Shown here: positions 25,870 to 34,376 of the stretch, piece after piece
Layout: each line of letters begins with the position of its first letter
Position numbering within the stretch: the stretch's first letter is position 1
Origin: RI-106 sp964496875
GTDB taxonomy: Bacteria > Cyanobacteriota > Vampirovibrionia > Obscuribacterales > Obscuribacteraceae
DNA: 64,000 nucleotides
Assembly: GCA_964496875.1 (NCBI GenBank)
Contig: CAZCBH010000004.1
Span: forward strand, 1 to 64,000
Direction: 5' to 3'
Translations under genes and position numbers: made by a program
The notes under the pieces: generated by a model
What the model was told of the DNA's origin: nothing
Databases searched by the model: none
The model's input: only the letters and a program-made list of their open reading frames with translations

Positions 25870-26595
25870 CTAGTGCTTTCCATTCCCTCCGGATTTTTTG
25901 CTCTCCGGATGAAGAAGAACCCCCTGGGGTTTGAGATAGCACTTCTCCTTCTCGCACCAGGAGATCTTCTCAACCAGTTCATCGGGATCGTCTATGATCT
26001 GGAGCAGATCGAGATCGTCTTCCGAGATGAATCCCCGGGTGAGAACATGGGTTCTCAACCAGCCCAGCATCGGGTTCCAGAATTCCGAATCGACCAGGAA
26101 CATCGGAAAGCGTTTTATCTTGTTTGTCTGGATCAGGGTAAGCGCTTCGAAGAGCTCATCAAGGCTGCCGAAGCCCCCGGGCAAAATCACGAAGGCCTGG
26201 GCGTACTTCACGAACATCAGTTTTCTAACGAAAAAATAACGGAAGTTGACCGAGACATTCTGATAAGGGTTGCCTCCCTGTTCCATGGGCAATTGAATAT
26301 TGAGACCCACCGATGTGCCACCGGCTTCAATGGCACCACGGTTACCTCCTTCCATTACCCCGGGACCGCCCCCGGTTATCACCGCAAATCCGGCGCTGGC
26401 CAGCTTGTTGGCGATGGTCTGGGCCATGATGTATTCTTTGTCTCCTTCTTTGCACCGGGCGGTGCCGAAGATCGACACTGCCGGTCCTATTTTGGAGAGA
26501 TCATCGAATCCTTCTACTAATTCTGCAATCATTCGGAAGATGCGCCAGGTATCCTTGACGGTCATCTCTTCAAGCACAAATCTGCTGTCGGGCAT
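25870..26595 (-). CDS. LOG-family (TIGR00730) Rossmann-fold protein
   Basis: LOG proteins hydrolyse nucleoside 5'-monophosphates to free base and ribose 5-phosphate; plant members activate cytokinins. The 241-residue protein has the signature pair ITGGGPGVMEGGNRGA (about 74-89) and LPGGFGSLDELFEAL (about 136-150). The family consensus is PGGxGTxxE, here with Ser for Thr. It has a longer N-terminus than plant LOGs, as in the bacterial type with about 240 residues. It was translationally coupled to rtcA, now broken. Confidence 0.88.
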   Translation of the reverse strand: MPDSRFVLEEMTVKDTWRIFRMIAELVEGFDDLSKIGPAVSIFGTARCKEGDKEYIMAQTIANKLASAGFAVITGGGPGVMEGGNRGAIEAGGTSVGLNIQLPMEQGGNPYQNVSVNFRYFFVRKLMFVKYAQAFVILPGGFGSLDELFEALTLIQTNKIKRFPMFLVDSEFWNPMLGWLRTHVLTRGFISEDDLDLLQIIDDPDELVEKISWCEKEKCYLKPQGVLLHPESKKSGGNGKH

Positions 26596-26680
26596 ATTTA
26601 CACCTCTTGGTTAATGCCTCGGGACCCGGAATTTGACGCGGGCCTCCGGTATTTCGTGTTCAATTGATTTCTATATATCT

Positions 26681-27733
26681 CTAGTCTATCAGGAAGAGTT
26701 CAAGTGCGTTGCGATCATGCATCAGACCTGTTTTAACACTGGTTTCGAACCGAGTTAACAGCTCCTTTTTGGCGACCAGTCTCTCGAGGCTCCAGTTTTT
26801 GAGACGTTTCAGATCCTTTTCGACTACGAAGGGCCTCATCTTCATGTCGGAGGAAACTCTTTTGACCTGCTCGGGCAGCGGAAGTTCCCGCTTTTTAATG
26901 CCTGGTCCGTAGGGGAGTTTGTGATTGCCTTCCTCGCAAATGGATTTCATCTCGATCCAGCGGGAGAGAAAAGTCTGGAGGGTCGCCATTATTTGAATCG
27001 CCGGCTGACGGGAGAGAAGCTCTTCCACGCTATCGAGAACCCGGTGAGATTGTCCTTTCAGCCAGAAATCCAGCATAGTGAAGACATGGGAGTGATAAGG
27101 GCTCATCTCCTCCACCACGGCAAGGGTGATGTGCTTTTCCGGAAGAATATAGGTAGTTGCCTTCTCCAGTTCGTTGGCGATCTGGCGCAAGTTGGCCTCG
27201 GTGCCGTCTAATAGATAACTGATCGCATCGTCGTCGATGGTCGCTTTGTAGCGATGAGCCTCTTTTCTTACCCAGGTTTCAAGCTGCGGATTGTGGGAGC
27301 CGACATAGAATTTCGCTTTGGGAAACTCTTCTTTTTCCGCGTGCTTTGATACTATCTTCGATGTCTTCAGGGTGCTGTCGAAATTGAAAGGGCAGGAGAA
27401 AATCAAATAGGTGTTCTCTGCCACCGAACCAAGCATATCATCGAGATATTCCAGCTGTTTGGTCGTTTTTGAGGCGCTGGGTTTGGCGCTTGCTTTTGCT
27501 GCTCCACCGGATTTTTTTTTTGTAAATAAATCGCAGTTTTCGAAGACGATAACTTTGTTTCCCTGACCGAAGGGCATCGTCAGGGCGTTGTCACAGACAT
27601 CGACCAGATTGGGGCGGTCTATGACCGAGAGATTGAAAGAGGCCCAGGCCGGGTCTATCAGAGAGTCTTTGAGCTTCTTCAAGCGCCGCTTGAGTTCAAA
27701 ATCTTCGTCTCCGGCTAGCACAATAACGGGCAT
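26681..27733 (-). CDS. holA: DNA polymerase III delta subunit
   Basis: HolA opens the sliding clamp within the clamp loader. The 350-residue protein starts MPVIVLAGDEDF, followed by LDPAWASFN-like text (IDPAWASFNLSV) and TMPFGQGNKVIVFENCD, close to cyanobacterial HolA in my memory of the family. The middle has the ETWVRKEAHRYKATIDDDAISYL segment that begins domain II; the rest is the helical domain III. A Lys/Ala/Ser-rich insert at about 73-90 (KKKSGGAAKASAKPSASK) is unusual and probably a flexible loop. Not known to be regulated. Confidence 0.87.
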   Translation of the reverse strand: MPVIVLAGDEDFELKRRLKKLKDSLIDPAWASFNLSVIDRPNLVDVCDNALTMPFGQGNKVIVFENCDLFTKKKSGGAAKASAKPSASKTTKQLEYLDDMLGSVAENTYLIFSCPFNFDSTLKTSKIVSKHAEKEEFPKAKFYVGSHNPQLETWVRKEAHRYKATIDDDAISYLLDGTEANLRQIANELEKATTYILPEKHITLAVVEEMSPYHSHVFTMLDFWLKGQSHRVLDSVEELLSRQPAIQIMATLQTFLSRWIEMKSICEEGNHKLPYGPGIKKRELPLPEQVKRVSSDMKMRPFVVEKDLKRLKNWSLERLVAKKELLTRFETSVKTGLMHDRNALELFLID

Positions 27734-27771
27734 CTTTTTTCCTGACCTTTTCTGACCTTTTCTATCCTTCT

Positions 27772-28443
27772 CTATCCTTTGGCCTGGCTGGAAATATCCA
27801 TGGCGCTGGCTTTAAGGCGCTCGCCGGTGGCGATGAAGTATACTCGCTTGGCGATAGAGACACAGGCGTCTCCCATCCGTTCTAAGAAGCGGTTGCAGAA
27901 GAGGAACTGGGCCCTCAGCTGGGCATTGCCCCGGTCCTGATCGCCGAGGTCGCCCAGCAATTCTTTTGAGAGCTTGTCGTGGAGATAGTCGACACTGTTG
28001 TCTCTTTTCAGAATCTCTTTTGCTTTTTCGGAGGAGTCGGTGAGAAAGACGATAAGAATATCTTTGGCCATCTGGTGAACCACAGATGCCATCTCTATTA
28101 GCTCCTGGGGAATAGCGATGTCTTCTTCTTTTGCCCAGTCGGCTACCTTGGCGACCCGGTTGGCATGGTCCGCTATCCGTTCTAATTTGGCGATGATTAT
28201 TGTGATACTGACCAGGGTTCTTATCTCTTTTGCGTTCAGCGACTCTTTTTCCAGAAGCATGTCCAGGCACTTCTCTTCGATATTGTGACAGGCCGCATTG
28301 ATCTCCTCTTCCTGTTGTTCTATGAAAGCCATGGAAGCAGTGGCTTCTCTGCGCAGCATCTTATTCATTTCGCCCAGAGTGGTGTCGACCTTCCTGCCCA
28401 TGGCGATCACATCGCCTTTCAAAAGTGTGAGACTCTCTTTCAA
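27772..28443 (-). CDS. phoU: Phosphate signalling protein PhoU
   Basis: PhoU links the PstSCAB phosphate transporter to the PhoR kinase and keeps the Pho regulon off when phosphate is ample. The 223-residue all-helical protein carries the two family metal motifs: KLERIADHANRVAK near residues 87-100 and RFLERMGDACVSIAKRVYF near 187-205. It lies 57 bases downstream of the PhoB-like regulator, so kinase, regulator and PhoU form one minus-strand unit. No pst genes are in the window. Confidence 0.93.
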   Translation of the reverse strand: MKESLTLLKGDVIAMGRKVDTTLGEMNKMLRREATASMAFIEQQEEEINAACHNIEEKCLDMLLEKESLNAKEIRTLVSITIIIAKLERIADHANRVAKVADWAKEEDIAIPQELIEMASVVHQMAKDILIVFLTDSSEKAKEILKRDNSVDYLHDKLSKELLGDLGDQDRGNAQLRAQFLFCNRFLERMGDACVSIAKRVYFIATGERLKASAMDISSQAKG

Positions 28444-28500
28444 TTTACGATCTCCATTTTTGCACTGTCTTCGAAACCGGGATACCTGGAAATAATTCCT

Positions 28501-29217
28501 CTAATGACCCTGACCGATTCTGGAAGGGGTGTTCAATCGATAACCCGAGCGCTGGACGGTCTCCAGCAGCACAGGGTTTTTCGGATCTTTCTCCAGCTTC
28601 TGTCTCAACCATCTCATGTGGACCGCCACTGTTTTTACATCGCCCGAATAGTCGGAGCCCCAGACTTTGTTCAGGAGAACATCGGTGGAGAGCGTCTTAT
28701 CTGCGTTTTTCATCAACACTTTCAGGAGCTTGAACTCTTTGGGAGAGAGCTCTACTTTGTTTCCTTCTAAAGTGACTCTTTTGGCGTCGTCATCGAGAAT
28801 CAGATCGCCTACTCTGAGCTGGGCACTGGATATGGTGTCGCCTTTCCCCGACCGACGCAGCAGAGCCTGCACTCTGGCTGTGAATTCTATTTTGCTGAAG
28901 GGCTTGGCCAGGTAGTCATCGGCTCCGGAAGAGAGACCGGTGGCCACGTCGTTGGGAGAGGATCTGCCGGTGAGCATCAATATAGGCACGTCCACCGAGC
29001 GTTCTCTAATAAGCTTCACCACCTCCGGACCGGTCAGGTCGGGCAGCATCCAGTCGATTACGATAAGGTCAGGAGCGGCTTCCTCGAGACCGCTAAGGGC
29101 GTCCATACTGCGCTTGAATGGAACCACTTCGAAGCCCAGGCGTTTCAGGTTGTAGGTCAGTGTTTCTATGATGGTTTCATCGTCGTCGACGATCATCACC
29201 CTTTTGAGCTCTTGCAC
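28501..29217 (-). CDS. OmpR/PhoB-family response regulator
   Basis: The 238-residue protein has a receiver domain (Asp-Asp-Asp at 11-13, phospho-acceptor Asp55 in VIDWMLPD, Thr in MLTGRSS, Lys in LAKPFSK) and a winged-helix DNA-binding domain ending in HMRWLRQKLEKDP and the closing RSGYRL hairpin. With the kinase 7 bases upstream and phoU downstream, it is very probably PhoB, activating phosphate-starvation genes. The symbol is withheld because the assignment rests on context. Confidence 0.9.
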   Translation of the reverse strand: MQELKRVMIVDDDETIIETLTYNLKRLGFEVVPFKRSMDALSGLEEAAPDLIVIDWMLPDLTGPEVVKLIRERSVDVPILMLTGRSSPNDVATGLSSGADDYLAKPFSKIEFTARVQALLRRSGKGDTISSAQLRVGDLILDDDAKRVTLEGNKVELSPKEFKLLKVLMKNADKTLSTDVLLNKVWGSDYSGDVKTVAVHMRWLRQKLEKDPKNPVLLETVQRSGYRLNTPSRIGQGH

Positions 29218-29224
29218 GTTAACT

Positions 29225-29971
29225 TTATCTCCTCTTAGGCCCGGGAAACTCCACTATAAATCTCGATCCTGCCCCCAACTCCGACTGCACGGTGATTTTA
29301 GCACCGTGCAGGTCGGCTATATGTTTCACAATTGATAATCCAAGACCGGTGCTGCCTCTCTGTTTTGTCCTATCCACTCTATAAAAGCGATTGAAAATCT
29401 TCGGTACCTCTTCTTTCTCGATGCCGATGCCGTTGTCCGAAACTATCAGCACACCTGGATTCTGTCCCGATCGAATTTTGACCTCGCCGCCTTCCTGGGT
29501 ATATTTGACCGCGTTTTCCACCAGGTTGAGAACCACCTGATTGAGCTGTTCTCGATTGGCGTAAATACAGTAATCATCCTCTACTTCGGTGCGAAGGCGG
29601 ATGTTTTTCTTTCTGGCGAGATCTTCAGTGGATTCGAGGGCATAGATAGCGCTGTCGAGGAGCAAGACCTCGGAGCGCATCAGGTCTTCCTGTTGATTAT
29701 GGGCGACATGCTCGATGGAGAGTACGTCCTTGACCAGCCCTTCGAGACGGTCTACCTCCTGGCTGGTGCGTTTGAGCATACGAACCAGGGTCTCTTTGTC
29801 TTCCAGGGCTCCGTCGAGCAGGGTTTCGACGAGTAGTTTGATATTGGCAATCGGCAGTCTGAGCTCGTGAGAAACCTCCGCGATCCAGCTTCTGTCGAGA
29901 GAAGACTGGCTTATCTGAGGCGGTGGATTCATTCCTTTCTGGTCTGAACCCTGGTTTGAGCTGGAACTCAT
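29225..29971 (-). CDS. PhoR-like histidine kinase without a sensor domain
   Basis: The 248-residue kinase has HisKA (His35 in VSHELRLPIANIK) and HATPase_c with N-box NQVVLNLVENAVKYTQ, DNGIGIE, and GSTGLGLSIVKHI. The N-terminus before His35 is only a short Ser/Pro-rich stretch: no membrane helix, PAS or HAMP domain. It must therefore be cytoplasmic and sense through a partner, presumably PhoU downstream. The usual Thr-Pro after HELR is Leu-Pro here. First gene of the unit with the PhoB-like regulator and phoU. Confidence 0.9.
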   Translation of the reverse strand: MSSSSNQGSDQKGMNPPPQISQSSLDRSWIAEVSHELRLPIANIKLLVETLLDGALEDKETLVRMLKRTSQEVDRLEGLVKDVLSIEHVAHNQQEDLMRSEVLLLDSAIYALESTEDLARKKNIRLRTEVEDDYCIYANREQLNQVVLNLVENAVKYTQEGGEVKIRSGQNPGVLIVSDNGIGIEKEEVPKIFNRFYRVDRTKQRGSTGLGLSIVKHIADLHGAKITVQSELGAGSRFIVEFPGPKRR

Positions 29972-30057
29972 TGCAAGAGGTTTCCGACTGCGGTTTTTCG
30001 AATTCTAGTATATGGAAGATGTGATTAAAACACCTGTTCTTATTATTTCAACAATAA

Positions 30058-30086
30058 TTGAGCCGATGGACCAGTCGCGATACAAT
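30058..30086 (+). promoter_or_regulatory. Promoter of gpmI
   Basis: TTGAGC (30058-30063), a 17-bp spacer, then TACAAT (30081-30086, 5 of 6). The predicted start near 30093 leaves a 30-base leader before the TTG codon at 30123. Confidence 0.6.
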
Positions 30087-30122
30087 CCACTAACTCTATT
30101 CATATTTATAAGGAGAGCGCTT

Positions 30123-31658
30123 TTGCATCCAGTCACATTAGTAATTCTGGACGGTTGGGGAATTTCCAATCAGAGAGAAGGTAATGCCATCCTGGCAGCC
30201 AAAACTCCCAACTATGAGTTTCTCCTCAAAAACTTCGCCCATTCTCAGGTGGATGCCTCCGGCGAGGCCGTCGGACTTCCCCGGGGATTAATGGGCAATT
30301 CCGAGGTTGGTCATCTCACCATCGGCGCAGGCAGGGTGGTAGTCCAGAAGCTTACTCTAATCTCGAACACTATTCAGGATGGAAGTTTCTTTACCAACCC
30401 CGCTTTAATCGATGCTGTCAAGTATGCGAAGAGTCATGGAGGCAAGCTGCACCTCATCGGTCTTGTCTCGGATGGATGTGTTCACTCCAGTCCGGATCAT
30501 CTTGATGGTCTCCTTGAGCTGGCCAGAAGAAACAAGGTCGAGAAGACAGTCATTCATCCGATTCTCGACGGAAGAGACACACCACCTCGTTCGGCCCTCG
30601 GCTATATGAAGGAACTCACCTCCAAGTTGACGCCGGGAATGGATATAGGTGTGGTCTGCGGTAGATATTTTGCGATGGATCGTGATCAACGCTGGGATAG
30701 AACCGAGAAATATTATCGTGCTCTCGTTCTCTCCGAAGGTCATAGAGCCGAGAGTGCCGTGGAGGCTGTCGAGCGAGCCTATGAGCATGATCAGTCGGAT
30801 GAGTTTGTCGAACCTTATATAGTGAATGATCTCAGGGTCGAGTCGGGGGACGCTGTAATTTGCTTCAACTTCCGTCCCGATAGAGTACGCCAGATCTCCC
30901 GGGTTCTGACCGTGAATGATTTTGATGGATTCGAAAGACCGGGCCTGCCGGATATTCACTATGTATGTCTTACTTCCTACGATACGTCTTTGAAGCTGCC
31001 GGTGGCTTTCGATCTGAGCCAGATGCCGAATCAAGATCTGTCCATGACCCTGCCGGAGCTCATCTCCTGTCGCAAATTAGGACAATTTCATACCGCCGAG
31101 ACCGAGAAATATGCCCATGTCACTTATTTCTTGAATGGTGGCAAAGAGAACGAGGTCGAAGGAGAGACCCGTTCTTTGATACCGTCATTGAAAGTGGCGA
31201 CCTATGATCTCGCGCCGGAGATGCAGACCCCTGAAGTTTGCAGGGTCGCCTGCGAAGCGGCCAGATCTGATCGATATCCTTTTATTGTCTTAAATTTTGC
31301 CAATCCGGATATGGTTGGTCATACCGGTGAGATGGATGCCGCGGTCCAGGCTGTGGAGGTGGTCGATGATGCTTTCGGAAAACTGCTCGAAACCACCCGA
31401 GAGCTTGAAGGGACGCTGATTATCACCGCCGACCACGGCAACGTCGAGCAGATGTTGAACGTGAAGACCGGGGACCCTCATACGGCACACACAACTAACC
31501 CAGTACCGTTAATAGTGGCAGACTTCAATCCTGATCACAAACTTAACAGCTTTAGCCTGGAGAACGGCACACTGGCGGATATCGCTCCAACAGTTATCGA
31601 TATTATGGGACTTGAGAAACCTATCGTAATGAGCGGACACAGTCTAGTCAAGAGGTAG
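30123..31658 (+). CDS. gpmI: Cofactor-independent phosphoglycerate mutase
   Basis: GpmI interconverts 3- and 2-phosphoglycerate with two manganese ions and a phosphoserine. The 511-residue protein has metal Asp10 in VILDGWG, catalytic Ser60 in GLMGNSEVGHL, the ILDGRDTPP and CGRYFAMDRDQRW segments of the substrate domain, and TADHGNVEQM plus PHTAHTTNPVP near the end. The frame is open to 30012, but homology begins at a TTG at 30123. That codon has AAGGAG about 7 bases upstream and a promoter placed to start 30 bases before it, so I choose TTG. Eno, the next glycolytic enzyme, is at 58653. Confidence 0.95.
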   Translation: MHPVTLVILDGWGISNQREGNAILAAKTPNYEFLLKNFAHSQVDASGEAVGLPRGLMGNSEVGHLTIGAGRVVVQKLTLISNTIQDGSFFTNPALIDAVKYAKSHGGKLHLIGLVSDGCVHSSPDHLDGLLELARRNKVEKTVIHPILDGRDTPPRSALGYMKELTSKLTPGMDIGVVCGRYFAMDRDQRWDRTEKYYRALVLSEGHRAESAVEAVERAYEHDQSDEFVEPYIVNDLRVESGDAVICFNFRPDRVRQISRVLTVNDFDGFERPGLPDIHYVCLTSYDTSLKLPVAFDLSQMPNQDLSMTLPELISCRKLGQFHTAETEKYAHVTYFLNGGKENEVEGETRSLIPSLKVATYDLAPEMQTPEVCRVACEAARSDRYPFIVLNFANPDMVGHTGEMDAAVQAVEVVDDAFGKLLETTRELEGTLIITADHGNVEQMLNVKTGDPHTAHTTNPVPLIVADFNPDHKLNSFSLENGTLADIAPTVIDIMGLEKPIVMSGHSLVKR

Positions 31659-31751
31659 TCCTTGTCCGAAAAATCTCATCGTCAGCGGCTTTTCGAGAAT
31701 CTCACTCCTCCGAATGCGATTCTATTTATTTATCGGTCCATATCAAGTGGT

Positions 31752-31779
31752 TTGCTATCGAAAAAATACCGGTTATAAT
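31752..31779 (+). promoter_or_regulatory. Strong promoter for the lipoprotein gene
   Basis: TTGCTA (31752-31757), a 16-bp spacer and a perfect TATAAT (31774-31779). The transcript would carry a leader of about 115 bases to the ATG at 31901. Confidence 0.65.
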
Positions 31780-31900
31780 TGCGGCCGTCATAGGTAGGCG
31801 ATTATTTAATCCAATTACTAAATGATTGCCTCCGATCATGTAAAACTCGAGCATTGTCGAAGGTAGAATCATTAACCTCATAAGGAGACGGATCAATCTC

Positions 31901-32224
31901 ATGATTATCAGATTTAGAACTCTTGCCCTGGCTTTTGCAAGCCTTTTCCTGGTAGTTTCCCTCGCAGCTTGCGGCGGTGGAGCTGACAAAGCCGGAACCG
32001 AAGGCGGCGGAACCGAAACCGCAGCACCTGCTGAAGGCGGCGCTGAAGCCGGTGCTGAAGCTGGTGCTGGTGCCGGTGCTGACGCTGGTGCCGAAGCTGG
32101 CGCTGAAGCCGGTAAGGAAGCCGGCGCTGAAGCCGGTGCCGAAGCTGGCGCTGGAGCCGGTGCCGAAGCTGGTGCCGAAGCTGGTGCTGATGCTGGTGCT
32201 GAAGCCGGTGGTGAAGAAAAGTAA
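31901..32224 (+). CDS. Small Ala/Gly/Glu-repeat lipoprotein
   Basis: A 107-residue protein with a lipoprotein signal peptide: basic start, hydrophobic residues 9-21, and lipobox LAAC at 21-24, so Cys24 should be lipid-modified. The mature part is almost entirely Ala, Gly and Glu in irregular repeats of Gly-Ala-Glu-Ala with occasional Asp or Lys, strongly acidic and probably disordered or helical. A consensus promoter and a strong terminator make it a one-gene unit, likely highly expressed. AAGGAGA lies 13 bases before the ATG, a long spacing. Role unknown; an abundant outer-membrane spacer is one guess. Confidence 0.75.
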   Translation: MIIRFRTLALAFASLFLVVSLAACGGGADKAGTEGGGTETAAPAEGGAEAGAEAGAGAGADAGAEAGAEAGKEAGAEAGAEAGAGAGAEAGAEAGADAGAEAGGEEK

Positions 32225-32250
32225 TAGCTCGATAGCTTGAATACTTTTAA

Positions 32251-32279
32251 ACGCTCCCTCTAAAGGGAGCGTTTTTTTT
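32251..32279 (+). terminator. Rho-independent terminator after the lipoprotein gene
   Basis: ACGCTCCCT pairs with AGGGAGCGT across a short loop, followed by seven T residues. Starts 27 bases past the stop codon. Confidence 0.9.
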
Positions 32280-32357
32280 AAGTCGATTTTATAAGCTCCG
32301 GAACTTTATTTGGAATAAGCTGTCAAAATTGCAATCTCAACTTCTGAAGGACAGATT

Positions 32358-33386
32358 ATGAAATCCAGCTTCGCCTCAACCCGTTCTAAACCGGTTATTG
32401 CCGCCACCCTGAGTATTTTCGGCATGGGTTTAGGTTTCGCTCTCGCTTTCGGTATCACATCGAATTCGAGCGCTTTTGGCCAGGGTCAGGGCGGTGGGGC
32501 GATACCACTGCAGATGCCTTTCAATAACAAAGCACCAAATCCAATGCAGGGGATTTTGAATCAACCTCTCACCAATGCCGGTCCGGGAGCGATTGTGGTT
32601 CCTCCTATCTCTTTTGTAGATATAAACACCGGTAGATTCGGCAAGCTTGAAATCGATCTGGATGATGGTGAGTTCATGGAAGGCTCTTGTAAGAACATCC
32701 ATCTGGTCGCCCGGGATATGGATTTGCGTGAGGGACTTCTGAAATCTCTGGATATCTCTCTGGTGAGGGGTAACTTTCAGGATTTCATCGTCGATACCAT
32801 GAGTTTGAGTACAAAAGGGTCACTGCGGTTCGATACCGGTGTCCTGTTCAATCAAAAGGTGCTTCAGTTTACCGAGCCCGCCGAAGCCCAGGTTGAGGCA
32901 GAAATCAGTCAGGAGAGCCTGAACTCCTTTTTGAAATCACCCCATACTCTAGACAGGCTTTCTGTCACCGCCGGCAGCAAAGTCGGTGCCATTGCCGGTC
33001 TTCTGGGTACCAGTGCGCCGCAAATAGGGTTGGTTATCGCCGACGGCAATCTATCGCTTGGGAAGAAGAATGCGGTCAATATATCTCTGGACAGCAAAGT
33101 GGGCATGGGTCAATACGCCCTCAATATTCCGGTGGAGATAGACAGCAAGCTGGAGCTTCGAGACGGATGGGTCAAAATCACTGATACCAAGCTCAAGACC
33201 AGCGGCAAAGAGATCTCTCCTCAACTCTCAAACATGATTGTTCAGAAAGTGAACAACCTCTCTTCCCTTGGCACCCGATCCGATGACATCCACTTCAAAT
33301 TCACCAGCCTGGAAGTGAAAGCAGGCAAGAAATTCATTGTCAAGGGAACCGCTTCGATTAATCGTCTGCGATTCGGGCGCAGCTAA
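32358..33386 (+). CDS. Secreted DUF2993 (LmeA-like) protein
   Basis: The 342-residue protein has a signal peptide (hydrophobic 13-33, GMGLGFALAFGI) and a Gln/Gly/Pro/Asn-rich linker to about residue 80. A beta-rich domain follows with the DUF2993 pattern: GKLEIDLDDGEFMEGSCKNI, repeated strands, and VNISLDSKVGMGQYALNIPV. The family, known from cyanobacteria and actinobacteria, includes the mycobacterial phospholipid-binding protein LmeA and adopts a lipid-binding fold. Probable role is handling lipid at the envelope. GAAGGAC precedes the ATG. Family assignment is by pattern. Confidence 0.65.
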   Translation: MKSSFASTRSKPVIAATLSIFGMGLGFALAFGITSNSSAFGQGQGGGAIPLQMPFNNKAPNPMQGILNQPLTNAGPGAIVVPPISFVDINTGRFGKLEIDLDDGEFMEGSCKNIHLVARDMDLREGLLKSLDISLVRGNFQDFIVDTMSLSTKGSLRFDTGVLFNQKVLQFTEPAEAQVEAEISQESLNSFLKSPHTLDRLSVTAGSKVGAIAGLLGTSAPQIGLVIADGNLSLGKKNAVNISLDSKVGMGQYALNIPVEIDSKLELRDGWVKITDTKLKTSGKEISPQLSNMIVQKVNNLSSLGTRSDDIHFKFTSLEVKAGKKFIVKGTASINRLRFGRS

Positions 33387-33517
33387 GTCTCAGATCTCAA
33401 ATTTCCAGTGCTCTTGCCAAAGTTCTACAGTCTTTATGAAGACTGCAGCGATTCTTGCATTTTCCATATATACTATGAAGCTCTCGGCCCCGTCGGGCCC
33501 TAGAAAGCGAGAGCCGG

Positions 33518-34243
33518 ATGTACCGGCGTAGAGATAACAGACAGTGGGACCAGCTTCGGCCGGTCAAGTTCAATCGAAACTTCACCAAGAACGCAGATGG
33601 TTCGGTGCTTGTGGAGTTTGGCGATACTAAGGTATTTACCACGGCAAAGATTGAAGAGCGTGTACCTGCCTTTCTTATCGGTAAGGGAGAAGGCTGGATT
33701 ACGGCAGAGTATTCTTTGTTGCCAGGGTCCACCCTGGTGCGTAACCAGAGAGAGGTGAAGCGGGGGCAACCCTCGGGTAGAACCTCTGAGATTCAACGTC
33801 TGATCGGGCGTTCACTTCGATCGATAGTCGATCGCAGAGCCCTGGGAGAAAGGACCATAACCGTGGATTGCGATGTTCTGCAAGCCGACGGCGGTACCCG
33901 GGTAGCCAGTATCTGTGGCGGTTTTCTTGCCTTATACGATGCCCTGCTCAAGCTTCAGAAAGAAGGTCTCTGGGATGAATTACCCCTGACCGAGCATCTG
34001 GCGGCAGTCTCTATCGTTCAGCTCAAGGGGCAATTGCTTCTGGATCCGAACTATAACGAGGATTCCCAGGCCGACATGGACAGCAATATCGTCCTTACCG
34101 AATCGGGGCGCATTCTCGAACTGCAGATTACTTCGGAAGCCGAGCCCTACAGGGCGGACAAGGTCCAGGACCTTATCGATCTGGCAAGTAAAGGTATTAA
34201 CGAAATAATATCTTTGCAGTACAAAGCCCTGGGTCATCGCTGA
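33518..34243 (+). CDS. rph: Ribonuclease PH
   Basis: RNase PH trims the 3' end of tRNA precursors by phosphorolysis and forms a hexamer. The 241-residue protein matches end to end: RRDNRQWDQLRPVKF, GSVLVEFGDTKVFTTAKIEE, ITAEYSLLPGST, SGRTSEIQRLIGRSLRSIVD (phosphate- and RNA-binding Arg), TITVDCDVLQADGGTRVASI, and DPNYNEDSQADMDSNIVLTE with the catalytic acidic cluster. Family length is 235-255. Confidence 0.97.
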   Translation: MYRRRDNRQWDQLRPVKFNRNFTKNADGSVLVEFGDTKVFTTAKIEERVPAFLIGKGEGWITAEYSLLPGSTLVRNQREVKRGQPSGRTSEIQRLIGRSLRSIVDRRALGERTITVDCDVLQADGGTRVASICGGFLALYDALLKLQKEGLWDELPLTEHLAAVSIVQLKGQLLLDPNYNEDSQADMDSNIVLTESGRILELQITSEAEPYRADKVQDLIDLASKGINEIISLQYKALGHR

Positions 34244-34313
34244 GCACCGTCAGATCCATATATCTAATGAAAATATGGTGTTAAGACAATCATAAATTTA
34301 TCTTCCACACCTT

Positions 34314-34341
34314 CTGACAACGGCTATATTACCGTTAAACT
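34314..34341 (+). promoter_or_regulatory. Promoter of the ubiB-like gene
   Basis: CTGACA (34314-34319), a 16-bp spacer, then TAAACT (34336-34341). The predicted start near 34348 is 29 bases before the TTG codon at 34377, which supports that start. Confidence 0.45.
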
Positions 34342-34376
34342 AGAGGCCAAGAAGTACTTATCGGCGATTAATCCCA

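Noticed and set aside
30012..30122. N-terminal extension of GpmI from the ATG at 30012
   Set aside because: The predicted promoter lies inside this stretch, and the TTG at 30123 has a strong ribosome site where homology begins.
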